DNA of 64,000 bases, taken from contig LLEY01000092.1 of the NCBI GenBank assembly GCA_001414485.1, positions 186,001-250,000 of the forward strand, read 5' to 3'. Under the pieces are notes generated by a model. It was not told where the DNA came from, did not search any database, and saw only the letters and a list, made by a program, of their open reading frames with translations. This DNA is from Calycina herbarum (Eukaryota; Ascomycota; Leotiomycetes; Helotiales; Pezizellaceae). The translations under genes and the position numbers were made by a program. This document shows positions 1 to 12,395 of the stretch, one piece after another (position 1 is the stretch's first letter; each line of letters starts with the position of its first letter).

Positions 1-46
1 CGAGCGAACGACGAACGACGAACGACGAACGACGAGGGACGAACCG
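1..46. repeat. Short tandem repeat, 7-bp unit
   Basis: The window opens inside an imperfect tandem array of the 7-bp unit CGAACGA (about four clean units, then a variant GAGGGACGAAC). The left edge is cut by the window, so total length is unknown. It is a simple microsatellite-like tract with no coding role visible. Confidence 0.75.
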
Positions 47-1854
47 TTTCTACCGCGCAGCGATTGTGACACACCTCGATACTTGAATCCCCTCGTTTTC
101 CGGGCCAGAGAGCAGAGCGAGCATCTGCTTTGCCGCATTCACCGCCATCACCGCCTTCTCGCAGTCGATGGCGATGCTCTGCAGCCCAGTGTGGAGGTCA
201 TTCGTCCCTTTGCGTTTTGCAGCAGGCTAGTAGGCGGCTTGCAGGCGGCTTACCTCTCAGATGAGATTTCGGAGCCATCTCTGAGATGGCTCCTCTGGCA
301 TCTTCGAAATGAGGTTGCCACATAGGGGTGCGCTCTCAACAATGCAGTTAGCAGCACCACGATGGCCTCCCTAGCTGAAGCAAAAGAGGGCAACGAGCCC
401 CGCCCAATAATCGTCTGCACGTCTACAAGCTTCTCCAACTGACCGCCCGTTTGCGCCATCGATCCTGTGGATTCCTGGTCCGGCGGTTTGGACGTGTGCG
501 TGTGCGTGTGCCATGGCTTGCAGCAGAGACAACCTCGGGGAGACAACCTCGGGTGTGTTTTGGGTTTTGGGTTTTCTTGGAGCTGGCGAGGCGAACGAAA
601 ACCCTTCAAAAGTTGATGAAGCTGTACCCTCCGCTCCCATATCCAAAAACTCCCAATGCTGTTGCACGACTTCTGAAAACATCGTGATCGTGCAACCCCA
701 GGAAACCGGTTTACGAACGGACATACGGAACATTCTAGACCAGCTGACAATTTGGGACGAGTCATCATTCGAGCGGATTTGTATACCTACCTGGGAGGCT
801 GACGGTCTTTATCGCCGACTACTCTCGAGGTGGCCTGTCTTAAGCCCAGGCTGACTCTCGCTCTGGCGGGGACGTCTTGCTATCCTCGAGGCAGAGTAGC
901 AAGGTAAAGGACATACAGAGAAACGAAAGGCTGAGCTTGAACCACAATTGGGAGACCGAAACACTCAGCCGCATCGCCTTTACGACGAAAACGAGCAGCA
1001 TAGAGAGGACGCGTGATTTGGGGGGACACCGAGGATACCGAGGTTGAAAAGTGTGCTGGTAAGGGGTCGATGACTCGAGGAGGTATCCACGTAAGAACGT
1101 ACGAGGGTAAAGAGCAGCGGATAGAAATTGAGAGGGAGGGAAGCAATCAAAGCAGAGGCAACGAAGGCAAAACAGCGAGCAAAACAAGCGAGCATCAAAC
1201 TGGAACGGAGGCAACAGCACAACCTACCTAAGACCACACCTATCCTACAAACAGCTATTCAGAATCTGAGTCACAACCTACCTAAGACCACACCTATCCT
1301 ACAAACAGCTGTTCAGAATCTGAGTCACAACTAATCAGGTACTTTTGCTTTCATTCTTGAGCTCCACCCCTCCACCCCTCCACCCCCCCAGCACCCCTCC
1401 TCTCTCTCATTACATGTGGCGGTTTCTTTGGATAATACAAGTACAGTTGCATCTGTGGCCATGTCATAGTGTGAAAAAGGCGTGTTTGAAGTACCGAAAA
1501 CATAAAACATTGCGGGATTCTTTATCCTTCGCTTCTGCCTTGGAAGTAGTCATTACCTGTATTGTGTACTCCTTATTTGGTTGCCCAGTTACTTTGCGCT
1601 CTTGGTGGTGGAGTTACCTCGTACCTGCCCTGCGGCGTTACCCAGTTGTTTCCAAATTGGCAGGAACCTTGGGCTTGGAGCCGTAAAGGTTATTTATTAT
1701 TTATGTCACCTGTCTGGTCAGGGGGGGACTTTTAACTGTAACCTTGAGGTTGAGGTGAAGGGGGGAGAACCTGGAAGGTGCGATCTGATCTCTCAGCCTT
1801 CTCTTCGGTTGTCGCGCCTTCCCTTCCGTGATTGTGGTTGTTATGGTTGTGGCA
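47..1854. other. Intergenic, no gene recognised
   Basis: Only short open frames occur here, overlapping one another on both strands and with none showing a recognisable domain or consistent splice sites. Visible structure consists of a 14-bp direct duplication of GAGACAACCTCGGG near 526-554, a CA/TG-rich tract near 495-512 and the 54-bp duplication annotated separately. The right part is probably the distal promoter of the ABC transporter gene that starts at 2197. Confidence 0.5.
1218..1331. repeat. 54-bp tandem duplication
   Basis: A 54-bp unit beginning CACAACCTACCTAAGACC at 1218 recurs at 1272 with one difference (CAGCTATTC versus CAGCTGTTC), and the first six bases of a third unit follow at 1326. 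The near identity indicates a recent duplication. It is in intergenic DNA. Confidence 0.85.
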
Positions 1855-2060
1855 GTGGTAGCCTTGTCTCCTTCCTGCCTTCCTGCCTCACTTGTCCTCT
1901 TGAGTCATCGCCGTCACCGCCGAGATCCCCTGTCCACATTTTGTCCCCCATCAGTCTCTCTCCCGACTCTTTGATTTCCTCCCAAAACTTCCACCGGCAC
2001 TTCTTTCCTTGCCCTCCTCCACACACTCGTTTTTTTGGGCGTGGAGTTCCGATCTCAAAG
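1855..2060 (+). promoter_or_regulatory. Pyrimidine-rich promoter/leader of the ABC transporter gene
   Basis: The plus strand here is a long C/T-rich tract (CTTCCTGCCTTCCTGCCTCA near 1869, then many CTC and TCC runs to about 2030). Such tracts are common just upstream of transcription starts in filamentous ascomycetes. It lies about 140-340 bases before the proposed ATG at 2197. The assignment is by position and composition only. Confidence 0.4.
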
Positions 2061-2196
2061 ACGCCCGCAGCTTGGCCATAGGAGCATTGAACTGAGTGCT
2101 GATCACCTGGCAGCTCAGTTATTCGGGTTCCAATTCCCAGGATCCTCTCCACGTTGTACCGCGTTTCGTTCTCTTGGAATAGACTCATTCTTGATC

Positions 2197-5100
2197 ATGG
2201 CGTTGCAGCCTCCCGATAGCGTAAGTCTTTCCCTACCTACCCTTCCTGTTGCTAATGTCAATATAGGTGCGTTTCGCGATCAAAGGCATTCACTATGCGT
2301 ACCCTGCCGTGGTCTTCTTCTACTTTCTTCTCGCCCTATCCATCACAGTCTGCACTTTACAAACCCAAGCTCTTCGAATCCGTGATGAACAGGTTCGCCG
2401 AACTGTTATGCTTAGCTTGATATGTGTTGTCACTGCAACATATGTATGGGACTCCACCACTCCAATTGGCCGATTTCCTTTTACTAATGCTGCAGCAGCT
2501 TTCTGAGTCAATTGGCATCTTGGTTCATGTCATTCAAACCTCTACTCAATGGTATCCTGGACAAGATAGAGTGGTGGGTGATCTTTTTACCTGACTTCCT
2601 CCAGTCAATCATTTACTAATGACTCCTCCGTCTTGACAGGTTTATCTGATATCCTCAACTATCGCCTTTGGAATTCAAACACTAGCCCTGACAGACGCTA
2701 AATTCCCTGTCTGGTACCCGTATTACGGAACCTGGTTTATTGGCGTTACTGTTGAGCCCATCTTGGCCATCCTCCCAAACATCTACGAATCTCCGAAATC
2801 GCCCTTTGACTATATCACCATCGCCATACAAGCTGCCAGAATCTCCACATTCATAGCCCTCATCGCGTTATATTTTACCCTCCGCAACGACGACAAAGAG
2901 TACGATAATGCCGATGCGGAAAGGCAATCCCTCTTGAGGAAGAAACTTGCTCCAAAACCATCAAGCTCAGAAGCTTCTACAGAGGGATATGGTGCTACCA
3001 CGGATACCACAGCCAATGACTCTGATAGCGAGGATGAAGATACAGCAAAAGATTCATGGCTTGCAAAGCAAAAGAAGGCACAGGAGTTGATTCAAAAACG
3101 ACTGAAGCAAGATGGCAACTGGTTTACATATGCGAAGGGCTTCACAGTGGGTTCTTCATAGTACTATCATGCCTTTACCATGCTAACTTGCTCATAAGGT
3201 TTTCTTTCCCTATGTCATTCCAAAGAGCAGGAGTCTTCAATTTAGAGGTTTTCTCGTTGTCCTCTGCTTATTAGCCACCAACGCCTTGAATGTCCTGGTT
3301 CCCAATCAACTAGGTGTCATGGTTGATAGCCTCACCAAATATGTTGGAGGAGGTATTTTGCTCAAACCAATATCTTGAAGCTTTACTAACGATGGTAGAA
3401 ATTGATCATAATATTTGGCTTCCTGTTGTAGTTTATACTGCCTTCCGTTTCATGAACAGCAGCTCCTGCATTGGATGGCTTCAAAAGTGGCTGTGGATGC
3501 CAGTGGAGTATTATTCATATGATGCACTCAGTACCGCATCCCATGCCCATATCATGACCCTCTCATCAGACTTCCACGATAACAAATCAAGTTCAGATCT
3601 AATCCAGGCTGTCAGTGGTGGTAGGTCAGTTGCAGACTTGCTAGAGACTGTTTGTTTCCAAGTCGTACCCATGTTCATCGATCTTGCAGTTGCCTTTGGG
3701 TATCTGTGGTCCAGGTTTGGTCCATACATGGGATTGATGATGGTGACGACAGCAAGTACTTATCTCTACGTTACGACTAAGCTTGTGAGTATGCGAGCAG
3801 GTAAGCGTCGAAAGTATATCGCTGTCATGCGCAAGGAATGGCAAGTTGGATATGATTCACTTGATGGCTGGGCAACTGCTAGTGTGAGTTTTCCATCAAG
3901 GCCAACTCCAGTTGGATTTGCAACTAATACCTCATTAGATGTTCAACATGCTCCCTTACGAAAAGGAGAAGTATTCATCAGGTAAGTCACCTTTCGGGGA
4001 CTCTGGGTTGGCACAAACATACTTGCTAACCCCACAAAGCTGTGAAGGACCATCTTAAATCCAAGTGGACGTACGAGATGTCTTCACATGCACTTAGTGC
4101 TGTACAGGGCCTTATCCTGACCCTGGGTCTTCTGGGTGCTCTCTGGCTTGGCGTGTACCAAGTTGCCTACGAGGGACAATCTGTTGGCAAATTTACAACT
4201 TTGCTTGTATATTGGGCACAGCTTGCTAGTAAGTCACTGGTTACATTGCGTAATGGTTTCGTTTTCCAAGCTAACAAGCAAAAGGTCCGTTGATGTTCTT
4301 CAGTACCATGTTCAAAAATATCTCCTACAGCTTAATGGATGCGGAGCGTTTACTCGAATTGTTCCAAACAAAGCCTTCAATTTCAGATTTGCCAAGTTCC
4401 AAGCCACTGAAGTTTGAAAATGGACTAGTCAAATTTGATCGCGTCGAATTTGCTTATGATGAGCGAAAACCCACGCTCAAAAATGTCTCCTTTACCGTAC
4501 CTTCTGGTAAAACCGTCGCCCTGGTTGGACAGACGGGGGGTGGAAAGTCAACAATTCTCAAACTGATTGATCGCTTCTATGATGTCAAATCTGGAAGCAT
4601 ATCTATCGATGGCCAAGACATTCGCGATGTTTCACTGTGCAGGTATGTATTGCAGCCCCTTGGGTATTCTTGGCTAACAAAGATTTTAGCCTCCGAGAAA
4701 ATATCGGTGTTGTGCCTCAAGACCCTGCTCTCTTTCGTGACTCCGTTATGAACAACATACGCTACGCTCGCTTATCTGCCACCGATGAAGAAGTATATGA
4801 AGCTTGTAAAGCTGCCGCAGTTCATGATAAGATTATGTCTTTTCCTGATGGCTACAATTCCACGGTCGGGCATATGGGAGTGTAGGTGCCCGCTGATGTT
4901 CTCTTGGTATATAGCTAACGTGAAATCAGCAAGCTTTCTGGGGGTGAGAAGCAACGTGTTGCAATCGCTCGTGCAATCCTCAAACAACCCAAAATCATTC
5001 TTCTGGACGAAGCTACTAGCGCTGTCGATACCGAAACAGAGCATCTTATTCAAGAAGGGTTCAAAACTCTCTGCCGTGGTCGTACAACTTTCATCGTCGC

Positions 5101-6472
5101 GTAAGTATTGACCCCTTTTCCTCGTTGGAAATATACTAATCTTGCCAGGCATCGCTTGTCAACGATCATGAAGGCGGACCACATTCTTGTTGTAATGGAC
5201 GGCGAGATTATTGAAGAAGGCACACACCAAGATTTGATCCAATCCCGGGGCAAATATCACGAATTGTGGTCAAAGCAGATATTTGTCAAACCTTCTAGCG
5301 AACGATCCCGATCTCGAAGCCCACAGAAGCAAGATACCAACATGATCAATGATCTCAGCCCTGAAAAGCAGAAGGCAGAAATGATCAAGGCAAAGTTGGC
5401 CCCGGAAAACAACTCATCTGCCGCTGACAAGGACAACAAGAAAGATGATGTGAAGAAGGGAGAAGTTGGACATCAGCGTGAGGTAAGCCCAGGAGATAAT
5501 TAATTCCTCGGGATATCAATCGCTTTGGTCGCATAGTTGCCGCTAAGAAGTATAGATTGCAGACATTATACTCAGTTGAAAGTCTCACTGAATGTTCTGC
5601 TGAGCACCAATCGTTACCACTTCTGATCTTGCCTATGTCCATGTCATTTTTTTCGTTGATCCCAAAGGTTCAGTATTTATATACTGAGTGTTGTCTAACA
5701 TACACAGGGCTCCAAATTGAAACCCGATGCGCCTGAATTCGTCCCACTTCTTTCCAAAGCTGAATCGGAAGCCCTTTCACCTTCCAAGTCAATCACCAAG
5801 GAAGCCATAAAGGCTCAAAAGAAACTGGAAAAAGAGGAGAAAAAGGCCGCAAGCTTGAGCAAAAAAACTGGAAAGAAAGCTAGATTTGAAACCCAAGGTA
5901 CATCGTGATGAAATTGGTATATATTGATTGATTCTAATGAAACCCAGATGGCACCATGGAGACTGAAGCTTCCGTCGCTGTTCCGCCCTATGAGCAATCC
6001 ACTGAAGCAGAATCTGCAGCCGACAAGCCAAAACCGAGGCGCTCCAGAATCGCGAGAAGGCATGTGGCCAAAAGCGAACCAGCTAGTAGACTCCAGGATT
6101 CAGTTGACGGCGCTCAAGACTCGGACGTGACAGCAGTTAGTTCTGGAGAAAGCCAACCACTCCTACAGGGTCCTCCAGCCGTAAGCATATTGCGTAAATG
6201 TCCAGTCCATTTGACTGATACATTTATAGCAACGACGTCGGGTTTCAGCTCCTAGTGACCCACCTGCTGGCTCCCAGGATGCCAAAACTACTCGTGGCCG
6301 CAGAACTCGACATTGGCGTCTAAGAAACCGTGCTGCTGAAAATACTGGATCGGGAGTAGGATCAGGAATTGGCAGCTCCTATGAGACTTCTGCTGATGAT
6401 ACTCACCTCCCTGCACCACCGGTCACACCTGTTGAACCAAATCCTTCGGTCCGTTTCGCTGCCGGTTCCTAA
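2197..6472 (+). CDS. hmt1: Vacuolar ABC half-transporter, Hmt1-like (heavy-metal tolerance)
   Basis: ABC transporter of the HMT1/ABCB half-size family, which in fission yeast moves phytochelatin or phytochelatin-metal conjugates into the vacuole. About fourteen short introns are needed. The first exon is 2197-2220, and the second (from 2267) begins a hydrophobic N-terminal domain of several membrane helices. An acidic linker follows (to about 3140), then a six-helix transmembrane domain (3200-4290). The nucleotide-binding domain has Walker [10 protein letters not shown] (about 4530), the Q-loop region with VPQDPALF (4705), signature [11 protein letters not shown] (4932) and Walker [11 protein letters not shown] (4998), ending with HRLSTI across the intron at 5102-5149. 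One oddity is GHMGV just before the signature, where GERGV is usual. The long Lys/Ser-rich tail (5280-6472) contains [10 protein letters not shown]. The transporter identity is firm; exon edges in the tail are less so, and retaining the intron from 5482 would end the protein at 5503. Confidence 0.9.
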
Positions 6473-7550
6473 ATGACCTCTCAATTTGCATGTATGTTGT
6501 TTCTGTAAGTTTATCTTCTCGGCGGCCGAGGATATATGGAGGTGCTGACCTGTACCAGATCGTCTTTACACATTTTATGATTTACGGCCGGCTGTTTGAA
6601 AACGACAAATTGATATCGGCATTCATTGCTTACGACCTTACATCTGCATCAGTTCTCTTACGCCAATATTTATTCCTCTCTTGGCTTCTATGACGGCACT
6701 TTTTGATCCACGAAATTGATATGAATCGGACGAGTTATGGAATGTTAATAATTGACTAGAGTGGTTGGGACTGGGTGGCTTGCAGCTTATTCTGTGCACT
6801 GTTGCGTTATGTTTTTTCCGCATTTCTAGATGTTCTTTTCTTTCTCTTTCACCAAAAATTGTCATGACAAGTCTGTTTCTTGGGTTGGTATCACTCTAGC
6901 GGAAAAGCCAAAGGGTGGAAAGATTTGCTTTACGTTTTTTTCTTTTTCCTGTCGAAGGACGAGGGACAGCAAAAATACCAGGTAGGGGAAATTGGAGTTT
7001 CGAGGTTCGAGCCTCTTTCTTCTTGGTCAGCGATTTATTTATAGGTATAGCTAGAATTAATTGCTTTTGTGTGTTGGTCAGTTAGTAGGATCGGGGAATT
7101 GGAACTCTCTTTTCATCGCATTTTTGAGGTGTGTGTTTTGAGTGTTGAGAAATGTCTGGCATGTTGACGTAGTCTTCCATGCTTGCTCGATGAGTTGTTT
7201 TGTTCTTCTCCTTGACCAGGCCTTCTTATCACGACTTTATCGCCTCACTCGATTCATCTCATCAGTCAACGAACTCAAAGTGTTTGAAGCAAGATTATAA
7301 ATTGACTGGAAGAAGAGACATTGGGCCCCAAAGCACTATTTACAAACCGAGTCCCAAAGATCCCACTTCTTGTCTCTTCCTACTTTTTCCTTCCAATGTT
7401 TTAATCCCAAATCCCAAACGCATGCTATGCAAAACCACGCCCAAAAGACAAGAAAAGAAAATGCATCATGCATATACAATTCATCCCCATGCCACGTTCC
7501 AACCCATGGATTGAGCCACCTCCAGCCGCTCCCTGTGAGGCAAAGATACT
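6473..7550. other. Intergenic between convergent genes, no gene seen
   Basis: T-rich DNA following the transporter stop codon and lying 3' of the minus-strand secreted-protein gene. It holds only short, unconvincing open frames. It presumably contains both 3' untranslated regions. A GGTTCGAGCCT string near 7000 resembles a Pol III B box, but no tRNA fold surrounds it. Confidence 0.5.
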
Positions 7551-7952
7551 CTAATTCATCGAAATGTCCCTCGCGTGCTCGCGCTCCCCGGCCTCACTCC
7601 TGCTGTGCAGACCCTGCACACTGACGTCCTTGCAGTTGATGGAACCGAACTTGTTCTTGGTTGCGTGCCACCAGGCGGCTTCGATGTGTCCTGCGTTGCA
7701 GGTTGCTGGAAGGTTGAATTCCCAGTGGAGTTTTCCGTTTGTTCCGCCGCATTGCTTGCCGGTTATTGCGCAGCCTCCCTTGAGGTTGTCTCTGAATCCG
7801 TTGCAGATTCCTGAGATGTCGGTTACGCCATCTGCTTCGACTGTTGAGGCACGGAAGAGGCCAACTGAAGTGGTGCACCAGGCGGCTTGGGAGACGGTTG
7901 CGAAGGAGAGGATTGCTGCTACTGCAGTGTTGGTGAAGGTTGTGAATTGCAT
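7551..7952 (-). CDS. Small secreted cysteine-containing protein
   Basis: Single-exon gene for a 133-residue protein. Residues 1-23 form a clear signal peptide (hydrophobic AAILSFATVSQA before the likely cleavage site). The mature part has six cysteines (in WCTTS, ICNGF, GCAIT, QCGG, TCNAG and NCKD), suggesting three disulfides. The middle is Gly/Asn-rich with two Trp (EAAWWH), and the C-terminus is charged. Small size, secretion and six Cys are typical of fungal secreted or effector-like proteins, but I do not recognise the family. The upstream DNA (about 8090-8160) is pyrimidine-rich on the gene's strand with GAAAGACT repeats, as expected for a promoter. The start is the first Met before the signal sequence. 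Confidence 0.75.
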   Translation of the reverse strand: MQFTTFTNTAVAAILSFATVSQAAWCTTSVGLFRASTVEADGVTDISGICNGFRDNLKGGCAITGKQCGGTNGKLHWEFNLPATCNAGHIEAAWWHATKNKFGSINCKDVSVQGLHSRSEAGEREHARDISMN

Positions 7953-9743
7953 CTTGGAATGGTTTGGTTGTTTGGTTGGTTTGAGGTTTTGAGGTGGTGG
8001 GTGAGAGTTGAGAAGTTGGAAGCGAAGGTTTTGAAGTGAAGGTTGAAGTGTACAACAAAAAGGGTGTGTAAGTGACTAGACTGAGGAAATAAAAAAGACA
8101 GGAAAGACTAGGAAAGACTGAAGAAAGACTGAAGAAAGACTGATGAGAGGATGATGATGATGAGATGAAGAATGAAAATTAGGTGGGATGATGAGCAGCT
8201 ATATACTTTATTGAACTCCCTCGAAACTATTACATACCAGCAGCGAGTAGAGCTACCAGAACCAGGAATGGATCCTCTTCATCCTTCGTTCGATCAACTG
8301 CCTACTCGAAAATTAAGCATGCCAACAGACATATTTTTAGCCTTCTGTGCCTCGTGCTGTGTTTCTCCGCTCGCAGTTTTGCCATGTGCCAGCTCATAGA
8401 CCTTCAAGATAATCCAAAAGTCGGTCGTCTGTTACTAATGATAAAATGGATTCTCGTCAGATCTCCCGACACGCCGACGATTAAAATTTCCCATCCGGGT
8501 CTAGCTGGAGGAAGGGCTCAGCGTTGGTGTTCCTCGCAGGGTGGAGAAATTGCTAAGCGAGCGGCGAAGGTATCCACAGAGCCGTATTGTTCCTGGGCGG
8601 TTCTTTGGATGTCGAGCTCGTGGGCGCCTTATTTTTAGAGTTCTTTCGTGCTTCATTGAAGAGCGAGGTTATGAAGTTCTGAAACAGAATAGGAAAATTG
8701 TATTTACTTGCGGTCATGGTGGTGGTTTGCTGGGTATTCCACTTCTTCACTGTCTCAACATTCCATTTCCAAGTTACGTTTGAGAACCTAATTCAGACTT
8801 TACTCGTGTGAGAGATCTTTCTTCGATGATGTGAGCGTCACGGGAAATAACCTTAACCAAGCAACAACGTGGAAATTCTGCGGCTTGGTTAACCTTAACA
8901 CTCCCGCAAAGGATTCCGGGAAAGTGAAACCAACTTGAATTCCCAAGGATGACTTCTTTCGGCCTCATCAATAGAATTGCATACTCCGTACTCGTGAGTG
9001 GACAGTACGATTTGTTTGGTGCAAGTGATCTTCGGGAGAAATTGTTCTTTTTTTCTACGACCCACCTTTCTTCTTCCCTGCGCCCCATCAGCCACAGTGA
9101 ATTTCCCAAAATGGCCATTAAATTGCTGGAAATCGCCCGAAAGGGACATTTCGAAAATACCGCTAACTACAAAGGGCGGGCTGGATCTCCGATGACTGCC
9201 GGAAACGGTATTCAATTCGTGATTTGATGAATCCTTTGCTTTGCGGGGTTTTCCTGCCAAGGTACTTGGTGGCGGGGGGTTTGTAGGGCTTTTGGTTTCT
9301 ATTCTGGGAGCGTAGTTCTGTTTGGCTTTTTGGTTTTAGTTTACTTCTTTGTAAACTATCTCGGCTAAGGAGTTTCTATTCTTCCCTTTCTCTCGTACAC
9401 TACAAAATAATTTCAGCAGCAGTACAGAGACCAACGGTCTTACATCTAACCCGATCTTCAGCGAAAACACTTCCAATGACAACCCTTTCCAAAACGACCC
9501 CTTTTCATATTTGGGTACAACACCTCGAGGAAAAGCAGAAAAGTCGAAATAAAGAAGAGGGAAGTCTGATGTCTACCACTGACATAATAATGGAAAGGTT
9601 TGGGCACAGCTTCGACACACTTGGCAAGTGTCGTTCTCTCTGCCCATTCTCGCACAAGCTCTACAAGAAATTCGAAATTTCTCTCCTTCTTTATAAACCA
9701 AATTATGTGATTCCCATACAGTACGTACTAGAAACCTTCGTCC

Positions 9744-9796
9744 CTTTTCGAACAAATGAAAATTTTCGACAACAGATAATTTGCGACGGTAGATGC
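9744..9796 (+). repeat. Dispersed ~50-bp motif, divergent copy
   Basis: Contains AATTTTCGACAACAGATAA followed by TTGCGACGG and TAGATG. This resembles the core of the better copies at 10495 and 12917 (AATTTCGACA, then TTCGAC or TCATCGACGAC, then an AAAT-type end). It is the weakest member of the set. Confidence 0.35.
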
Positions 9797-10494
9797 CGAC
9801 TTCAACTTGGTTTCGAATTGTATCAAAACAAATCTTCCGTGCTCTATAAATGAGTACTCAGCTTCACGGAGCCTTTAGATACAAATTCGAACCAATCTTT
9901 TGTTCAGCGAATGTGAGGGCTAGTTAGACTTTGCTTCAAGTAATGAAAAAAATGAAAAATAAAGTGCCTCACGAGCTGAAAAGGGGATATTTCATTGGGT
10001 CGACAATTTTGATGTACTCTAAGAAGAAGCAACAAAACACCGAGAGAAAGCCAAATCAAGTATAGAGTAAAATTCGGAGAAACAATTGATTTAAGAAGGG
10101 CAAGCTTACTTCGTAGATGTCTTGAGCCAACTATCTTTACATAAACGAAAATAATAAATAGATGAAGTCTGTTGCCAATGAAGACCACCCTAATATCACT
10201 CCTCTAGTAGCATAGAAATTTACCTGAAAAGTCCTATGATGTTTTTGTGTTTGTTTTGTTCTGGAAACTCTTACCTAGCAGACAGTTTATAGTTTGGTCG
10301 TGGGTGTATAAGTATAGCAAATTCCCAACTTGAGAAGAGAGTGAAGAAATTCTGGGGAATTGTGACCCATCAACTCACTTTTCAGCAGGACCGGTTCTTG
10401 ATTCAATATTAATCACTGTCGAAATGTGTTGATCCTGACAGTCAACCCTCTGGATATTGGTCAATAAATCAAAGTATCAGTTTCTTCCTCCTTG

Positions 10495-10546
10495 TTGAAA
10501 GAAGCGAGGAATTTCGACAACAAAAGATTCTTCGACCATAAATCCT
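10495..10546 (+). repeat. Dispersed ~50-bp motif, copy A
   Basis: Reads AAGCGAGGAATTTCGACAAC, a ten-base spacer, TTCGACCATAAATCC. It shares layout and most bases with copies B, C and D further right. It is non-coding. Confidence 0.6.
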
Positions 10547-11310
10547 GCGATTTTTCTGCGACGAAGTTTATGTTGCAACTACTTCCTTGTCCCTAGATTA
10601 TGATTGACTCATTGATGTTTTTGGCGTAAAAGAGGCTTGAACTTAACGCCTGGTCCAAAGAAAGGTCCGGACTCATTGAGGGGCAAAACAGATGTAATAT
10701 TAGAAGCTATCTATAGTAGCACTTAGGGCTATATAGTTGTCCCAGCGCTAACTAGGGGTGGTTGTATCCATCGCTTAAGCCACCCCATTTGTCTGGTCCT
10801 GGTAGTGGTCGCATGATCGGATGACTCGTATGCTTGCGCGTCTAGAATCTCATGTTAGTAATAGTCTAACACTAGAAGGTCCCTTTAAAGCAACTCTGCA
10901 GGTCATCGGAGGCCGAGCTTTACAAGCCAGGCTTTTCGTTTCACGTAAATAAAGCTCCGGATACATCTACCTTACTTTTTATTGCACGAAACAGTTTGGA
11001 ATAATTGAAATTTGGTAGAAAGTTAGTTTCCTGCTTCTTTGAGAACATCCTTTGGAAGTTCATAAGAACTACCCAAGGAAATTTAGCAGAGTGATGCTCA
11101 CTTTCCTTACAAATCGGCATAAACTGTACCCAAGTAGCCTCAAGATATTCTTCAGCCAAAGGAGAGCAAGAAAAACGACAATTTCATTTCTGGAATCTCT
11201 CTTAGCAAGCTGATTCCACTCCTTAAGATCCTTCTTCGAAAATAACAAACGTAGCAAGAGCACCGAGTCTCGTTCTCGAAACGTTGGATGGAGACTTCAA
11301 GTTTTCCTAT

Positions 11311-11360
11311 CGAATAAGGGAGAAACTTCGACAAGAGACCATTCATCGACAGCAAATACC
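11311..11360 (+). repeat. Dispersed ~50-bp motif, copy B
   Basis: Reads CGAATAAGGGAGAAACTTCG, then ACAAG, a spacer, and TTCATCGACAGCAAATACC. It has the same left block (GAATAAG..GAG), CTTCGACA core and right block (TTCATCGAC.GCAAAT) as copies C and D. Confidence 0.6.
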
Positions 11361-12341
11361 AGGATTTCTGCCTTCCAGGTTTTCACTAGTGTGAGGAACT
11401 TGGATGTATCTTCCCGAACCAGTGTAATTGTTTTTATAGTCTTCCAACCCAGCAGAGTTGTCCCAGGCTGTCATTTCGGTATCCATTTTAGTATTCAAGG
11501 CTGGATCAACATTATTGGGTTTCTGATTGTCCAGCTTGGCGATCTTCGAGATACCTATAGGCTGGCGCAGGTGGTACAAAGATTGGATCACATGGATTCA
11601 AGCTTGAACGGTAAAATGATATAGGCTGTGGCTCAGTGGAAGTTGCTACGTATGGAGAGGCAGCAAAAGTTGAAAGATAGGGGTAGGAGGGATTTGGCGG
11701 AGGAGGCCTATCTGCTGTTACCATTGGTTTAGATCCTGCAGATTCTGTTAATATGGTTGTTGATCACCCGGAATTTGAGGATGTGGCAGCTATGAAGTTA
11801 CCGTTGCCAGCTTCCGAAATACTTTTATAAAGTCAAGGTTTTCCCACAAAATTCTTTCTTGTGTCATAATCTGACAAGACTCCTTCATGCGATCGTCTTG
11901 CAATCTTTTTCATTCATTCCTCCCGAGGCTTCGACGAGTATGGATGTCGAGAAACACTAGATACTCAGATGAGAGGCAGGGAAATTAGTCAAGTGATTTT
12001 TCTCGTCAATGTACCTCAAAATCCAAGAAGGCCCAGAACTTCCACAATGGCGATGAATCCAGACTTGTTACCTTGTAACATTGTCAAAGGGCTTGATTGC
12101 TGAAAGGTCAAACACTCATCACATAAGGATAAGGGAGTCTCTAAGCAATAAGAAAGAATAGCTAGCTTTACCTGCCGACAGAAACACTAGACTTGCAATA
12201 TACCTTTCCATTTCGGGCAGCTTACACTGTTCGGAGAATTATTCTCTGAAGAAACAAACCATCTCATACGCCAACTTCTTTTCAGTATTATATTCTGCCC
12301 CTCAGAATTATATCCTTTTCATAGAAGGAATCTCCGAAACC

Positions 12342-12395
12342 CTTGAATAAGCGAGGACTTTCGTGAACACTTAATTCCTCCACAGCAAATCCTTA
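12342..12395 (+). repeat. Dispersed ~50-bp motif, copy C
   Basis: Reads TTGAATAAGCGAGGACTTTC, then GTGAACAC, a short spacer and TTCCTCCACAGCAAATCC. The left block is identical to copy D over GAATAAGCGAGGA; the right block is more diverged. Confidence 0.55.

Noticed and set aside
250..768. Open frame of 172 codons on the minus strand
   Set aside because: Low-complexity, overlaps other frames of similar length on both strands, has no domain or splice logic, and includes a CA-repeat (HTHTHT).
6960..7030. Possible tRNA because of GGTTCGAGCCT
   Set aside because: No acceptor stem, A box or cloverleaf can be drawn around it.
8541..8783. 80-codon frame with HGGGLLG, resembling a hydrolase oxyanion motif
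   Set aside because: It has no ATG start and no surrounding hydrolase sequence; the match is too short to support.
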